DNA of 38,908 nt from Chloroflexota bacterium (GTDB lineage Bacteria > Chloroflexota > Dormibacteria > Dormibacterales > Dormibacteraceae): contig VBFV01000036.1 of the NCBI GenBank assembly GCA_005881335.1, forward strand, positions 1-38,908, written 5' to 3'. Positions 1 through 9,056 of the stretch are shown here, piece by piece. The position numbers and the translations under genes are program-made. Positions within the stretch are counted from its first letter, which is position 1, and each line of letters begins with the position of its first letter. The notes under the pieces were generated by a model that was not told the DNA's origin, made no database searches, and worked only from the letters and a program-made list of their open reading frames with translations.

Positions 1-389
1 GCGCCTCCGTACGCATCGAGCAGCTCGGTTTGGGTATCGCTGTCGAGCAGAGCGTGGTGTTCGTGCTGCCCGTGCAGCGCAACCAGCCTGTCGCCCAGCT
101 CACGCAGCTGGCCCGGGGTGGCCGAGCGACCATCGATCCGAGCCGCCCCGCGTTTGCCGATCTCGCGCAGCAAGCTCACCGAATCGAAGACTGCTTCAAT
201 CGTGGCTCGCTCCGCGCCGTGGCGAACCTGGTCGGTGGAGGCCCGCGCGCCGAGCGCGAGACCAAGCCCATCGATGAGCAACGACTTCCCGCTGCCCGTT
301 TCGCCGGTAAGGAGGTTGAGCCCGGGCCCGAAACGCAGGGTCGATTCCGCGACCAGGGCCAGGTCGCGCACTTTCAACTCCTTGATCAA
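1..389 (-). CDS. recN: DNA repair protein RecN, N-terminal part (runs off the window edge)
   Basis: Minus-strand translation from TTG at 389: (M)IKELKVRDLALVAESTLRFGPGLNLLTGETGSGKSLLIDGLGLALGARAS..., the typical RecN N-terminus with Walker A GETGSGKS. Confidence 0.9.
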   Translation of the reverse strand, partial: MIKELKVRDLALVAESTLRFGPGLNLLTGETGSGKSLLIDGLGLALGARASTDQVRHGAERATIEAVFDSVSLLREIGKRGAARIDGRSATPGQLRELGDRLVALHGQHEHHALLDSDTQTELLDAYGG

Positions 390-390
390 G

Positions 391-1233
391 TTACTTTTTG
401 GGAACCAAGGGCCTGCCCCATCCCAGCTTGTCGGCCAGCCTCTGGTAGAAGCTCTCCGGCGGGCTGAACCGGATCACCTTCAGGCGCTTGGCGTGCGATC
501 TGCAGCTGACCACGTCGCCGATGGCCACCACCTGCCCCCGCCCCTGGCCGTCGACACGCATCTCGCCCGGTCCCCGCACAACAGTCACGCTGATCTCCTG
601 GCCCGGCGCGAACACGATCGGTCGCACCGTGAGCGCAAATGGGCTCATGGGCACGAGCACGAGGTCCTCCAGGGTCGGCTCGAGGATCGGTCCGCCGCTG
701 GCCAGCGCGTACGCGGTCGACCCGCTGGCCGTCGCAACGATGGCACCGTCCGCGTCGATCACGCCCACGCGCTGCCCGCCGACGTCGATCTCGAGGCGAA
801 GGATGTTCGTCTCGCCCGAATGGTCGACCACGACCTCGTTCAGGCCGATCTCCTGGATCAAGGTTCGGCCTTTTCGCGACTGCGTCACCTCGAGCATCGT
901 CCGTTCCTCGATCCGGTACGAACCGTCGAAGAAACGGCCCAAGCCCACGTCCATCTCCTCCGCTTCGATCTCGGTCAGAAACCCAAGATGGCCGTGGTTG
1001 ACGCCCAGGACCGCGATGTCCCGGGGAGCCGCCACCCGCGCGCCTGCCAGGAAAGTCCCGTCGCCGCCCAGCGTGAGAATCAGGTCGGTCTCCTTCAGGA
1101 GTTCGGCCACCATCTCCGCTTTGGCGTCGCGCTTCAGCTCCACGGCGTCGGCCTGCCGTGCCCTCATCGCGCGAAACACGCTGTCGACCTCGTGCTGCTC
1201 CACGCCAGACCCTCGGATGAGGCAGACCTTCAC
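391..1233 (-). CDS. nadK: NAD kinase
   Basis: 280 aa; LILTLGGDGTFLAGAR (GGDGT motif), NHGHLGFLTE, and SGSTAYALASGGPIL motifs. Confidence 0.95.
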   Translation of the reverse strand: MKVCLIRGSGVEQHEVDSVFRAMRARQADAVELKRDAKAEMVAELLKETDLILTLGGDGTFLAGARVAAPRDIAVLGVNHGHLGFLTEIEAEEMDVGLGRFFDGSYRIEERTMLEVTQSRKGRTLIQEIGLNEVVVDHSGETNILRLEIDVGGQRVGVIDADGAIVATASGSTAYALASGGPILEPTLEDLVLVPMSPFALTVRPIVFAPGQEISVTVVRGPGEMRVDGQGRGQVVAIGDVVSCRSHAKRLKVIRFSPPESFYQRLADKLGWGRPLVPKK

Positions 1234-1952
1234 AACTTCTCCGGCCGCAGCTGGACGAAGATCTCGCGGTTGCCCTCCGCGCCGGTGACCTCGGACGGCG
1301 CTTCCGCCTTGACCGCGTATCCGATGGCCCGACAGGACTCTCGGAAGCGGGAGAGGGCGGCGGCGATCGCCTCGGGGCTGCGCACGATGCCTCCCTTCCC
1401 CACCTCCGCCCTCCCGACCTCGAACTGGGGCTTGAAGAGGGCGACCACCTCGGCGTCGGGCGCCGCGCGGCGCACGGCGGGAAGCACCTTATCCAGGCTG
1501 ATGAACGAAACGTCGATCACCACCAGGGTCACCGGTTCGGGAAGCGATTCGAGGTCGCGGGCGTTGACGCGCTCGATCACGACGACACGCGGGTCCTGCC
1601 GCAGCCGCCAGTGCAGCAGGCCGCGACCCACATCGACCGCGTAAACCTTCGCGGCTCCTCGGCGCAGCAGTACGTCAGTGAAGCCTCCGGTCGACGCCCC
1701 GATATCGGCGCAGATCCGTTCTCGTGGGTCGACACCGAAGCGATCGAGCGCAGGCGCGAGCTTGAGAGCGCCGCGGCTGGCGTAACCCGGTTCGGAGTCG
1801 ACGGCGATCGCCGCGTCCTCGCTCACAGTGCGGTCGGGGCTGCGCACCGTCTCGCCCGCGACGCGAACCTTGCCCGCCAGGATGAGCGCCTGCGCTCGCT
1901 GCCGTGACTCAGCGAGCCCGCTCTTCGTCACCAGCACGTCGAGTCGAGGCAT
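1230..1952 (-). CDS. tlyA: TlyA family rRNA (cytidine-2'-O)-methyltransferase / hemolysin-like, S4 plus FtsJ-like domains
   Basis: MPRLDVLVTKSGLAESRQRAQALILAGKVRVAGETV (S4) then CADIGASTGGFTDVLLRRGA (SAM-binding). ATG at 1952 chosen over the ORF-track start at 1982. Overlaps nadK by 4 nt. Confidence 0.92.
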   Translation of the reverse strand: MPRLDVLVTKSGLAESRQRAQALILAGKVRVAGETVRSPDRTVSEDAAIAVDSEPGYASRGALKLAPALDRFGVDPRERICADIGASTGGFTDVLLRRGAAKVYAVDVGRGLLHWRLRQDPRVVVIERVNARDLESLPEPVTLVVIDVSFISLDKVLPAVRRAAPDAEVVALFKPQFEVGRAEVGKGGIVRSPEAIAAALSRFRESCRAIGYAVKAEAPSEVTGAEGNREIFVQLRPEKL

Positions 1953-1959
1953 CACGCTC

Positions 1960-2215
1960 TCAGAGGATGAGCCCGACGACAAGGCCGATTACAGCGCCGA
2001 CCAGCACTTCGAACGGCGTGTGTCCCAGAAGCTCACGCAGGTGCGCCTCCTGCACGCCCCGCATGTGCACCAGGTCTCGCGCTGTGGCTGCTGGGCATGC
2101 CGCCCGTCTCGGCGAGGACCCTGAGGTTCAGCCGCCGCTCACGAAAGGAGGTGAGCAGGAGCTTGGCAGCCTGGGCGATCGTCCAGGCCACCAGGGGCGC
2201 GAGGAGGAACTTCAC
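1960..2215 (-). pseudogene. Divergent PAP2 family (DUF212) protein, internally deleted and frameshifted
   Basis: The N-terminal frame reads MKFLLAPLVAWTIAQAAKLLLTSFRERRLNLRVLAETGGMPSSHSA; the family C-terminus LVHMRGVQEAHLRELLGHTPFEVLVGAVIGLVVGLIL* continues immediately afterwards in another frame. The middle of the family is missing. Confidence 0.75.
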
Positions 2216-2409
2216 TCGGCCAGCAATCTAGCGGTTTGCTCAGCGCGCGCTTTCAAATTGGCCAGGCGCGACTGGGCGTCGGCCAGCAGCCGGACCGCTC
2301 GTTGGTGTGCCGCAACCAGCTCATCCAGGGGCGACGTCCCCTCCGCAAGCTTGCCCATGGTGGCTTCGAGCTCGGCGAGAAGATCGTCGAGCTCCCGGAC
2401 CTGACTCAA
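2212..2409 (-). CDS. xseB: Exodeoxyribonuclease VII small subunit
   Basis: 65 aa; MSQVRELDDLLAELEATMGKLAEGTSPLDELVAAHQRAVRLLADAQSRL, XseB-like coiled coil. Confidence 0.85.
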   Translation of the reverse strand: MSQVRELDDLLAELEATMGKLAEGTSPLDELVAAHQRAVRLLADAQSRLANLKARAEQTARLLAE

Positions 2410-2810
2410 GTCGCCGTTGCAGCCACCCGGCCCAGGATCCCGTTGACGAACCTGCCGGAGTCGTCGCCCGAGAATGTCTTGGCCAGCTCGATGGATTCGT
2501 TGATGGCCGCCTTGGTCGGCACCTTACGGTCGATGGCGATCTCATAGACCGCGATTCGCAGGATGATGCGGTCGACCTTCGCCATCTGGTCGAGCTTCCA
2601 GTGCTCCGACGCCTCGCTCATGATCGCGTCGAGCCGGTCGCGATTGGCGATGACCCCGTCCACGAGCTGGCGCGCAAAATTCGTGACGTCTTCGCCCGCG
2701 CCATTCTCGGACGCGTGGTAGAGCACCACCTCCTCCGGATCGTCGTCGGTGCCTTCGAGCTGGAAGAGAACCTTGAGCGCCAGCTCCCTGGCCTGGTGGC
2801 GCTTGCCCAA
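2406..2810 (-). CDS. nusB: Transcription antitermination factor NusB
   Basis: 134 aa; MGKRHQARELALKVLFQLE ... VDRIILRIAVYEIAIDRKVPTKAAINESIELAKTFSGDDSGRFVNGILGRV. Confidence 0.95.
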   Translation of the reverse strand: MGKRHQARELALKVLFQLEGTDDDPEEVVLYHASENGAGEDVTNFARQLVDGVIANRDRLDAIMSEASEHWKLDQMAKVDRIILRIAVYEIAIDRKVPTKAAINESIELAKTFSGDDSGRFVNGILGRVAATAT

Positions 2811-2819
2811 CGCCGCCCG

Positions 2820-3170
2820 CTAGCTGGCGAAGGCGACGCTCGACACGAAGACGTTCACCTCACCGACCTCCAGGCCAAGCATTCGCTCCGTCGCTTCGAC
2901 GACGTTGGCCTGCACCGCCGCGGCCACGTCCGCGAGCTTGGCCTCCGAGTCGACGGTGATGAACACCTCGAGATGGATCGAACGATCGCCCTCGATGTGC
3001 ACACGGACGCCGCGATGCGCCGCCTGGCGTCGGACAAAATCGCCGAAATGACGTGCCGCGGCCTCGTCCATACCCTCCACACCTTCGACTTCGCATGCGG
3101 CCAATGCTGCGATGCTCGCGATCACCTCGTTGGCCACACGGACCGCTCCCAGGGAACCGTTCTCACTCAT
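2820..3170 (-). CDS. Asp23/Gls24 family envelope stress response protein
   Basis: 116 aa; VRVANEVIASIAALAACEVEGVEGMDE...GVRVHIEGDRSIHLEVFITVDSEAKLADVAAAVQANVVEATERMLGLEVGEVNVFV. Confidence 0.88.
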   Translation of the reverse strand: MSENGSLGAVRVANEVIASIAALAACEVEGVEGMDEAAARHFGDFVRRQAAHRGVRVHIEGDRSIHLEVFITVDSEAKLADVAAAVQANVVEATERMLGLEVGEVNVFVSSVAFAS

Positions 3171-3232
3171 AACCGACTGATCCTACGCCTCAGAGTTGCG
3201 CGTGGCAGGGCCTGAACCGGTTTAGGGCGCCG

Positions 3233-3790
3233 CTACGCTCGCTCGACGTAGGAATGGTCGCGGGTATCGACCCGGATCACGTCGCCCGACTGGATGAACA
3301 ACGGAACCTGGATGGTCGTCCCCGTCTCGAGCTTCGCGGGCTTGGTCGCGCCCGAAACGGTGTCGCCCTTGAATCCGGGATCCGTCGAGACGACCTTCAG
3401 GTCGACGTTGATCGGCAGCTCGACCCCGATCAGGCGGTCCTGGTATCGCTGCAGGAAGACCGTGCTCCCTTCCTTCAAGAGGGGAAGCACGGACTCCAGC
3501 ATGTCCTCGTCGACGGCTACCTGGTCGTACGTCTTGGTATCCATGAAGTAGTGATGGGCTCCGTCGGAGTAGCTGTAGGTCGCCTCCTGGCTGTCGATGC
3601 GGACCGGTCGGTATTTGTCTCCGCTTCGGAAGCTCTGCTCGAAGTTCGAGCCGGTCAGCACGTTGCGCAGCTTGGCTTTGATCACCGCTCCCGCGCGCGC
3701 GAGCTTGATGTGCTCGACGGTGACCACGGACAGCAGCTGCCCATCCATCTCGAACATCGTCCCGGGGCGAAAATCATTCGTTGAAATCAT
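3233..3790 (-). CDS. efp: Elongation factor P
   Basis: 185 aa; MISTNDFRPGTMFEMDGQLLSVVTVEHIKLARAGAVIKAKLRNVLTGSNFEQSFRSGDK..., EF-P three-domain sequence. Confidence 0.96.
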   Translation of the reverse strand: MISTNDFRPGTMFEMDGQLLSVVTVEHIKLARAGAVIKAKLRNVLTGSNFEQSFRSGDKYRPVRIDSQEATYSYSDGAHHYFMDTKTYDQVAVDEDMLESVLPLLKEGSTVFLQRYQDRLIGVELPINVDLKVVSTDPGFKGDTVSGATKPAKLETGTTIQVPLFIQSGDVIRVDTRDHSYVERA

Positions 3791-4218
3791 TCTTGTTTCG
3801 CGAGAAACTCCAGTGCCAGTTCATATCCCGCAAATCCCAGTCCCGTAATCACGCCCCGCGCGGCGCGAGCGGTCACGCTTTTGGATCGGAACTCCTCGCG
3901 CGCGTGGATGTTGGAGAGGTGGACTTCCACGACGGGCAGCGCGAGCGCCTGCAGACAATCGTAGAGGGCGAGCGAGTAGTGGGATAGCGCGCCCGGGTTG
4001 ATCACGATGCCGGCGGAGCCGGGCGCCTCCTTTTGCAGGAAGTCGATGATCTCGCCCTCGTGGTTGCTCTGGAAGACATTGACCTCCAGGCCGAGGTTGC
4101 CCGCCTTGTCGCGCACGGTCTGGTTCAGGTCGTCCAGCGAGCGGGTGCCGTAGATGTGCGGCTCTCGTTTGCCCAGAAGGTTGAGATTGGGTCCATGGAC
4201 CACCACCACGCGTTTCAT
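3787..4218 (-). CDS. aroQ: Type II 3-dehydroquinate dehydratase
   Basis: MKRVVVVHGPNLNLLGKREPHIYGTRSLDDL...QSNHEGEIIDFLQ...VINPGALSHYS...VEVHLSNIHAREEFR. Start moved from 4308 to the ATG at 4218. Confidence 0.95.
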   Translation of the reverse strand: MKRVVVVHGPNLNLLGKREPHIYGTRSLDDLNQTVRDKAGNLGLEVNVFQSNHEGEIIDFLQKEAPGSAGIVINPGALSHYSLALYDCLQALALPVVEVHLSNIHAREEFRSKSVTARAARGVITGLGFAGYELALEFLAKQE

Positions 4219-5291
4219 GCCAGCGACCTCGTGACGACGCGGCGAACCACCGGCGCGGGCACGGAGTGCCCAATTTCGGCGTGTCCGATGCGTCGCGGCA
4301 TGACCCATGCGACCTTGCCACGCCGTGCCTTCTTGTCCAGTGCCATGGCGGCCAGCACCCGTTTGGGGTCGGCATGTGGCGGCTTGTCAGGCAGGCCGAA
4401 GGCGTCGAGCAGCTCATCCTGGGAATCGACGGTCCGCTTGCTGCACAGGTCCAGGGCCAGGGCGATGCGCGCGGCGACCCGCATCCCGAAAGCGACAGCG
4501 CGGCCGTGGGTGACGCGGAACCCGGTCGCCGCCTCCAGCGCGTGGCCCGCGGTATGGCCGTAGTTGAGAATCGCGCGCGGTCCGCGGTCGCGCTCGTCCT
4601 TGGCCACGATCAGCGCCTTGGCGGCGACGCACCGGAAGACCACGCGCTCGAGCATGGCGGTGTCTCGCTCGACCAGGCGGGGACCATTTCGCTGCAGCAG
4701 GTCGAAGAGTCCTTTGTCCATGGCGACGGCGTACTTTACAACCTCGGCGAAGGCGTCCCGATAGCTCGGGACGGGTAGCGTCTCGATCGTGGAGAGGTCG
4801 GAGATCACGGCCGATGGCTGCCAGAACGCGCCGATCGCGTTTTTCGAGCGCCGGCCGTTGACGCCGGTCTTGCCGCCGATGCTCGAGTCCACCATGGCCA
4901 GGAGCGTGGTCGGCACCGCGACCAGCCGGACGCCCCGCTGCCAGATCGCGGCCGCCAGGCCTGCAAGGTCGCCGACCGTGCCCCCGCCCACGGCGATCAC
5001 GCAGCCCCCGCGATCGATCTGCTGCCGCTCGAGAAACGACAGGACGTCCTGCAGCTGGGTCATGGACTTGGAGCGCTCGCTCGCGGGGATGGCGTGGATG
5101 GAAGTCTTGAGGCCGACCCTTTTGATCGCCTTCGCCACCTTCACCGCGTACGGCCTGACATTGCCGTCGGTGACGATCGCCGCGCCAGTCGGGTCGAGGC
5201 GCGTGACAACGTTGCGCAGCTCGCGATGCAGGTTGGTTCCGATCAGGACCGGATAGCCCCCAGTCGTCGAGTCGAGGATCAGGCGGACCAA
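4215..5291 (-). CDS. aroB: 3-dehydroquinate synthase
   Basis: 358 aa; AVGGGTVGDLAGLAAAIWQRGVRLVAVPTTLLAMVDSSIGGKTGVN...ILNYGHTAGHALE. Confidence 0.96.
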   Translation of the reverse strand: MVRLILDSTTGGYPVLIGTNLHRELRNVVTRLDPTGAAIVTDGNVRPYAVKVAKAIKRVGLKTSIHAIPASERSKSMTQLQDVLSFLERQQIDRGGCVIAVGGGTVGDLAGLAAAIWQRGVRLVAVPTTLLAMVDSSIGGKTGVNGRRSKNAIGAFWQPSAVISDLSTIETLPVPSYRDAFAEVVKYAVAMDKGLFDLLQRNGPRLVERDTAMLERVVFRCVAAKALIVAKDERDRGPRAILNYGHTAGHALEAATGFRVTHGRAVAFGMRVAARIALALDLCSKRTVDSQDELLDAFGLPDKPPHADPKRVLAAMALDKKARRGKVAWVMPRRIGHAEIGHSVPAPVVRRVVTRSLA

Positions 5292-5758
5292 AGCGCCAAC
5301 ACCTCGTCCGCAACCAAGCCCGCCTCGCGCGTGCCGTCCACGCGGTGATCGGCCTGCTCGTAGCGCGCGCGGCGCCGGTCAAACAACGCCTCGACCTCCG
5401 ACACGGTGCGGTTGGCGATCAGAGGCCGGCCGGGCAGGCGGTGGATTCGTTGCCAGATCGTCTCGAAGGGTACTTCGAGATATACGGTGGTCGCGCTCTC
5501 CGAGATCAGCCGCCAGTTGTCGTCGTCCATCACCACGCCGCCGCCGAGCGCCACCACGGCCCCTGGTCGCAGCAAGCCGGGCAGCGTCTCCTTCTCGAAA
5601 GCGCGAAACGCCTCCTCGCTGTGGGTGGCGAAGATCTCCGCCACGGACATCCCCGCTTTGTCCTCGACCAGGTGGTCGAGGTCGAAAAAGGTCGAGTGGC
5701 CCCGTTGAGCCACCAGCGCGCCCACCAGCGTCTTGCCCGACCCCATGAAGCCGAGCAA
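5279..5758 (-). CDS. aroK: Shikimate kinase (exact start uncertain)
   Basis: MLGFMGSGKTLVGALVAQRGHSTFFDLDHLVEDKAGMSVAEIFATHSEEAFRAFE...VVALGGGVV; Walker A GFMGSGKT. The TTG start has no clear RBS. Confidence 0.9.
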   Translation of the reverse strand: MLGFMGSGKTLVGALVAQRGHSTFFDLDHLVEDKAGMSVAEIFATHSEEAFRAFEKETLPGLLRPGAVVALGGGVVMDDDNWRLISESATTVYLEVPFETIWQRIHRLPGRPLIANRTVSEVEALFDRRRARYEQADHRVDGTREAGLVADEVLALWSA

Positions 5759-5780
5759 CGCCAGGGGCTTGCGCGGGTTG

Positions 5781-6326
5781 TTAGATTCCGCTGGGATTGG
5801 AGGGCACGGGAGCCGCCGACGGCGCCGAGGGAGCCATCCCGCCCCGCCGCTTCTCCGACTGGACGAAGACCTGGTCCCGGAACTCTCCGGGCTTGGGCAG
5901 GTGGTCGAGCACTTCGGCTCCCTGCGCGCCGGCCGCGTCGACCTCCACGCGGCCGTAGCCGAGGATGCGACCGATGAGCGACTGCCTGGTCGTGCAGTCC
6001 TGGACCCGGTCGATGGGGATGATCTTTTCCTGGCGGCCGAAGACGCCGGACTCGAGCTTGATCCGCTGGTCGGTCAGTACGTAGGTGATCGACTGCCAGC
6101 GTATCCACACGACGATGAACCACAGCAGGGCGATCGCGATCACCAGCGCGCTGAGGACCTTGCGCAGGTTTGGCGTGTAGAAGCCGTAGTCGGGGCCGAG
6201 GATCGTGAAGTCGGCGACCGCGACGACGACCAGGAGGACCACCGGCACAACGGCGCTCTTGACGACTGTGATCCAGTGCGGGTGATCTTGCAGGACGAGG
6301 TTCTCGCCGGGAAGGAGCTTGCTCAT
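5781..6326 (-). CDS. PH-domain (bPH/YdbS-like) membrane protein
   Basis: 181 aa; two TM segments then ITYVLTDQRIKLESGVFGRQEKIIPIDRVQDCTTRQSLIGRILGYGRVEVDAAG. Confidence 0.82.
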   Translation of the reverse strand: MSKLLPGENLVLQDHPHWITVVKSAVVPVVLLVVVAVADFTILGPDYGFYTPNLRKVLSALVIAIALLWFIVVWIRWQSITYVLTDQRIKLESGVFGRQEKIIPIDRVQDCTTRQSLIGRILGYGRVEVDAAGAQGAEVLDHLPKPGEFRDQVFVQSEKRRGGMAPSAPSAAPVPSNPSGI

Positions 6327-6347
6327 GGCCGCGTATTCTCCATGTTT

Positions 6348-7007
6348 TTACGGAAGCTGGAGGAGGGTCAGCAGCGCTCCGGCCGCCAGGTATGGACCGT
6401 AGGCGATCGTGCCTTTCACTGAGCGGTGCATGACGATGAAGGCGATGGCTCCGACCGCCGCGAGCAGGACGCCGTAGAAGAGCGCGGTCAACGTGTACGG
6501 CCAGCCGAGCAGCAGGCCCATGAACAGGGCGAGCTTCACGTCCCCGAACCCGAGCGCCTCAGCCTTGAAGATCGCGGACCCGGCGAACGAGAGAAGCAGG
6601 AACAGCAGGCCCGCGGCCACCCCCATCCCGATGCCCGCAAACCACGCCTGGTGCCAGAGTCCCAGGTTGCCGGTCACCAACGGCGTGAGCGTGACCAGGA
6701 GCGCGAAGACCATCGCCGGAAACATCACCCGGTCGAGGATGAGGTGGTGCTCGAAGTCGAAGAAGATGACCTGGACCAGGACGAGCACGAACACGCTGCG
6801 AACGATGAGCAGCGGTAACGACGTGATCTCAAAGCCGTAGATCGCAAACAGCGCGGCGCACAGCACCGGCGGGCCGTATTCCTGCCACCACCTGCGCCCG
6901 GGCTCCAGCCCTTCGAGCACCGCCAGTTTGACCGACCCCCACCTGACGAGCCAGCCGCCGGCGGCGCCGACGACCGCCCACAGCAGGGCGATCAGGTACG
7001 GGTTCAC
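6348..7007 (-). CDS. A24 prepilin peptidase (catalytic domain only)
   Basis: Polytopic; FFDFEHHLILDRVMFP and EALGFGDVKLALFMGLLLG hold the two catalytic aspartates. GTG at 7007 overlaps the aroE stop (GTGA). Confidence 0.85.
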   Translation of the reverse strand: MNPYLIALLWAVVGAAGGWLVRWGSVKLAVLEGLEPGRRWWQEYGPPVLCAALFAIYGFEITSLPLLIVRSVFVLVLVQVIFFDFEHHLILDRVMFPAMVFALLVTLTPLVTGNLGLWHQAWFAGIGMGVAAGLLFLLLSFAGSAIFKAEALGFGDVKLALFMGLLLGWPYTLTALFYGVLLAAVGAIAFIVMHRSVKGTIAYGPYLAAGALLTLLQLP

Positions 7008-7765
7008 GGTTGGAGAGTCTCCCGCATCGCCTCGAGCGGCGCGCTCTGGCCCGTCCAGAGGAGGAACGAGATCGCGCCCTGCGAGAGCAGGACCTCCCAA
7101 CCGTCGACCGTCCTCAGCCCAAGCGAGCGTGCCTTGCGCACGAGCGGGGTTCCGCCGCTCACGTAGACGAGGTCGATCACCGCGCCCTCGCGCGGCAGCG
7201 CCGCCGGGCGCAGGGGCATCTCCTCGCGCCTGCCGAGCGGGGTTGCATTGACGAGCACGTCGGCCGAGCGGGTCAGCGCCGCGACCGACGGGTCATCCCA
7301 TCGCACCTTCCGTCCCGGTACGTCGGCCTCCTCGGGATGCCGCGTCACAAACGTCAGATGCGCTCCTTCCATCGCCGCGGCGGCCGCGCGGGCGGCGCCG
7401 CCGGCGCCGAGGATGACCGCGTTCACGCTCTCCGGGTCGACACCGACCTGTTCAATCGCCGCCCGGATCGCGGGGATGTCGGTGTTGTAGCCGCCGAGAC
7501 GGCCGCGGTCGTTCACGATCGTGTTCACTGCGCGCGCGCGCACCGCATCGGGGGCGATCGTGTCGAGTTGATCCATCACGGCCTGCTTGTACGGGATGGT
7601 GACGTTGGCCCCGCCGACATCCTGTGCCCGGAGCTCCGCCACTGCTCCGCGAAGCTGCGCCGGCGAAACGTCGAGCAGGTCATATGTCCAGTCCATCCCC
7701 AGCGCCTGAAAGGCGGCGTTGTGCATGGCGGGGCTGTGGGAGTAGGAGATCCCGTCGCCCAGCAA
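7004..7765 (-). CDS. aroE: Shikimate dehydrogenase
   Basis: LGDGISYSHSPAMHNAAFQALGMDWTYDLLDV...GGANVTIPYKQAVM...ILGAGGAARAAAAAM...LVNATPLG. Confidence 0.93.
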   Translation of the reverse strand: MLGDGISYSHSPAMHNAAFQALGMDWTYDLLDVSPAQLRGAVAELRAQDVGGANVTIPYKQAVMDQLDTIAPDAVRARAVNTIVNDRGRLGGYNTDIPAIRAAIEQVGVDPESVNAVILGAGGAARAAAAAMEGAHLTFVTRHPEEADVPGRKVRWDDPSVAALTRSADVLVNATPLGRREEMPLRPAALPREGAVIDLVYVSGGTPLVRKARSLGLRTVDGWEVLLSQGAISFLLWTGQSAPLEAMRETLQP

Positions 7766-7773
7766 ATAGATCT

Positions 7774-8838
7774 TCAGCTTCCGCTCACGCCGTACTGCTG
7801 CTTGTCGCGCTCAAAGTCCTGCTCGTTGGTCTCGAAATGCGTCGTGCCCTGCCTGTCTGTGAAGTAAAAGAGGAAGTTCGTCTTGGGAGGATTGATGCAC
7901 GCGGCCAGCGCGGCTTTGCCAGGGTTGCTGATGGGGCCGGGCGGCAGTCCGGCGTGGATGCGCGTGTTGTATGGCGAGTCGAGCTGCAGCTCCGCAAAAG
8001 TCGGCTCGGGGGTCAGGCGCCCGAGCGCGTAGAGCAAGGTCGCATCGACGCCCAACGTCATGTTGATCTTCAGCCGGTTGTAGTAGACGCTGCAGACGTT
8101 TCCGCGGTCGGTTGCCGTCTTGTTGTTCGCCTCACGGTCGACCATCGAGGCCAGGATGACGATGGTCCGGATGTCCTCAGCTGGACGCCCTGACGTCGGT
8201 TGCGTGATCTGCGACCGCCAGTCGGCCGAGAAGACGGTACCGAACTGCTCCAGCTGCGCCTGGACGAGGCCCTTGGCCCCGATGACCGGGTCGACCAGGT
8301 ACGTGTCCGGGAACAGGTAGCCCTCAAACGGGAAGTCAGCGTTGGTCGGTCGCGCGGGCAGGAACTTGTACGTGGCAGCCCACGCGGGATCCTTCGCGAC
8401 CCGGAGGTAGTCGGCGCCTGTGATGTAGCTGGGCGCGGTGCCGAGCTTCTTCTGGTCGACCAGCGCGGCCTGGTAGCGGAGCGGGAATCCTTCCGGAAAC
8501 GTGATCGTCTTCTCGTCGGGACGCCCGTGCTGCAGGGCGCTGACGATCTGGCTGAGCGACATGTTGGAGTTGAGCACAAACGAGCCCGCCTGGAACTTCG
8601 GCCCGGCGTTGGTCGCGCGCGTGTAGACGTCCCACGCGATCGTGCTCCGGATGAGGTGCAGGTCATAGAGGTCGGTGCCAATCTGAGTTGGCGTCTCGCC
8701 CGGGTCGATGTGAAAGCTCACGTTCTGGCCCGACGACGAGATCGGCGTGTTGACGTTGAAGTTCCACCAATCGATTCCGCGCGAGACAAGGAAACCCAAC
8801 AGGGCAAGGACCACGACCACGGCGATCAGGCGTCTCAC
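7774..8838 (-). CDS. mltG: Endolytic transglycosylase MltG
   Basis: 354 aa; single N-terminal TM, FPFEGYLFPDTYLV, VILASMVDREA, VYYNRLKINMTLGVDATLLYALG, SPYNTRIHAGLPPGPISNPGKAALAA. Confidence 0.93.
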   Translation of the reverse strand: MRRLIAVVVVLALLGFLVSRGIDWWNFNVNTPISSSGQNVSFHIDPGETPTQIGTDLYDLHLIRSTIAWDVYTRATNAGPKFQAGSFVLNSNMSLSQIVSALQHGRPDEKTITFPEGFPLRYQAALVDQKKLGTAPSYITGADYLRVAKDPAWAATYKFLPARPTNADFPFEGYLFPDTYLVDPVIGAKGLVQAQLEQFGTVFSADWRSQITQPTSGRPAEDIRTIVILASMVDREANNKTATDRGNVCSVYYNRLKINMTLGVDATLLYALGRLTPEPTFAELQLDSPYNTRIHAGLPPGPISNPGKAALAACINPPKTNFLFYFTDRQGTTHFETNEQDFERDKQQYGVSGS

Positions 8839-9056
8839 TCGACTCGGTCCTCTTCGAGCGCTTCCATCACGCGCTTGAACTCGTCCGCGTCGACCGTCTC
8901 GAGCCCACCCTCGGTCTCGCGCAGGAGCAGCACCCGGTCGGGGTCGCTCGTGTCCTCGACCAGGTAGAACGTCACACCATCGAGGTCGAAAGCATCGTGC
9001 AGCGTGAACCGGCGCTCGACCCCGGCGTCATCGATCAGCGTGACCTCTTCGCTCAA
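8835..9056 (-). CDS. DUF1292 family protein
   Basis: 73 aa; EEVTLIDDAGVERRFTLHDAFDLDGVTFYLVEDTSDPDRVLLLRETEGGLETVDADEFKRVMEAL. Confidence 0.75.
   Translation of the reverse strand: MSEEVTLIDDAGVERRFTLHDAFDLDGVTFYLVEDTSDPDRVLLLRETEGGLETVDADEFKRVMEALEEDRVE

Noticed and set aside
118-1644. Long plus-strand ORF (508 aa) opposite recN/nadK/tlyA
   Set aside because: Arg/Pro/His-rich antisense translation of well-recognised minus-strand genes; typical high-GC shadow ORF.
7774-8838. MltG motif ASMVDREA suggesting loss of catalytic Glu
   Set aside because: Only the first acidic position differs from VEKE; the second Glu is retained and, as far as I recall, the first position varies among MltG homologues.
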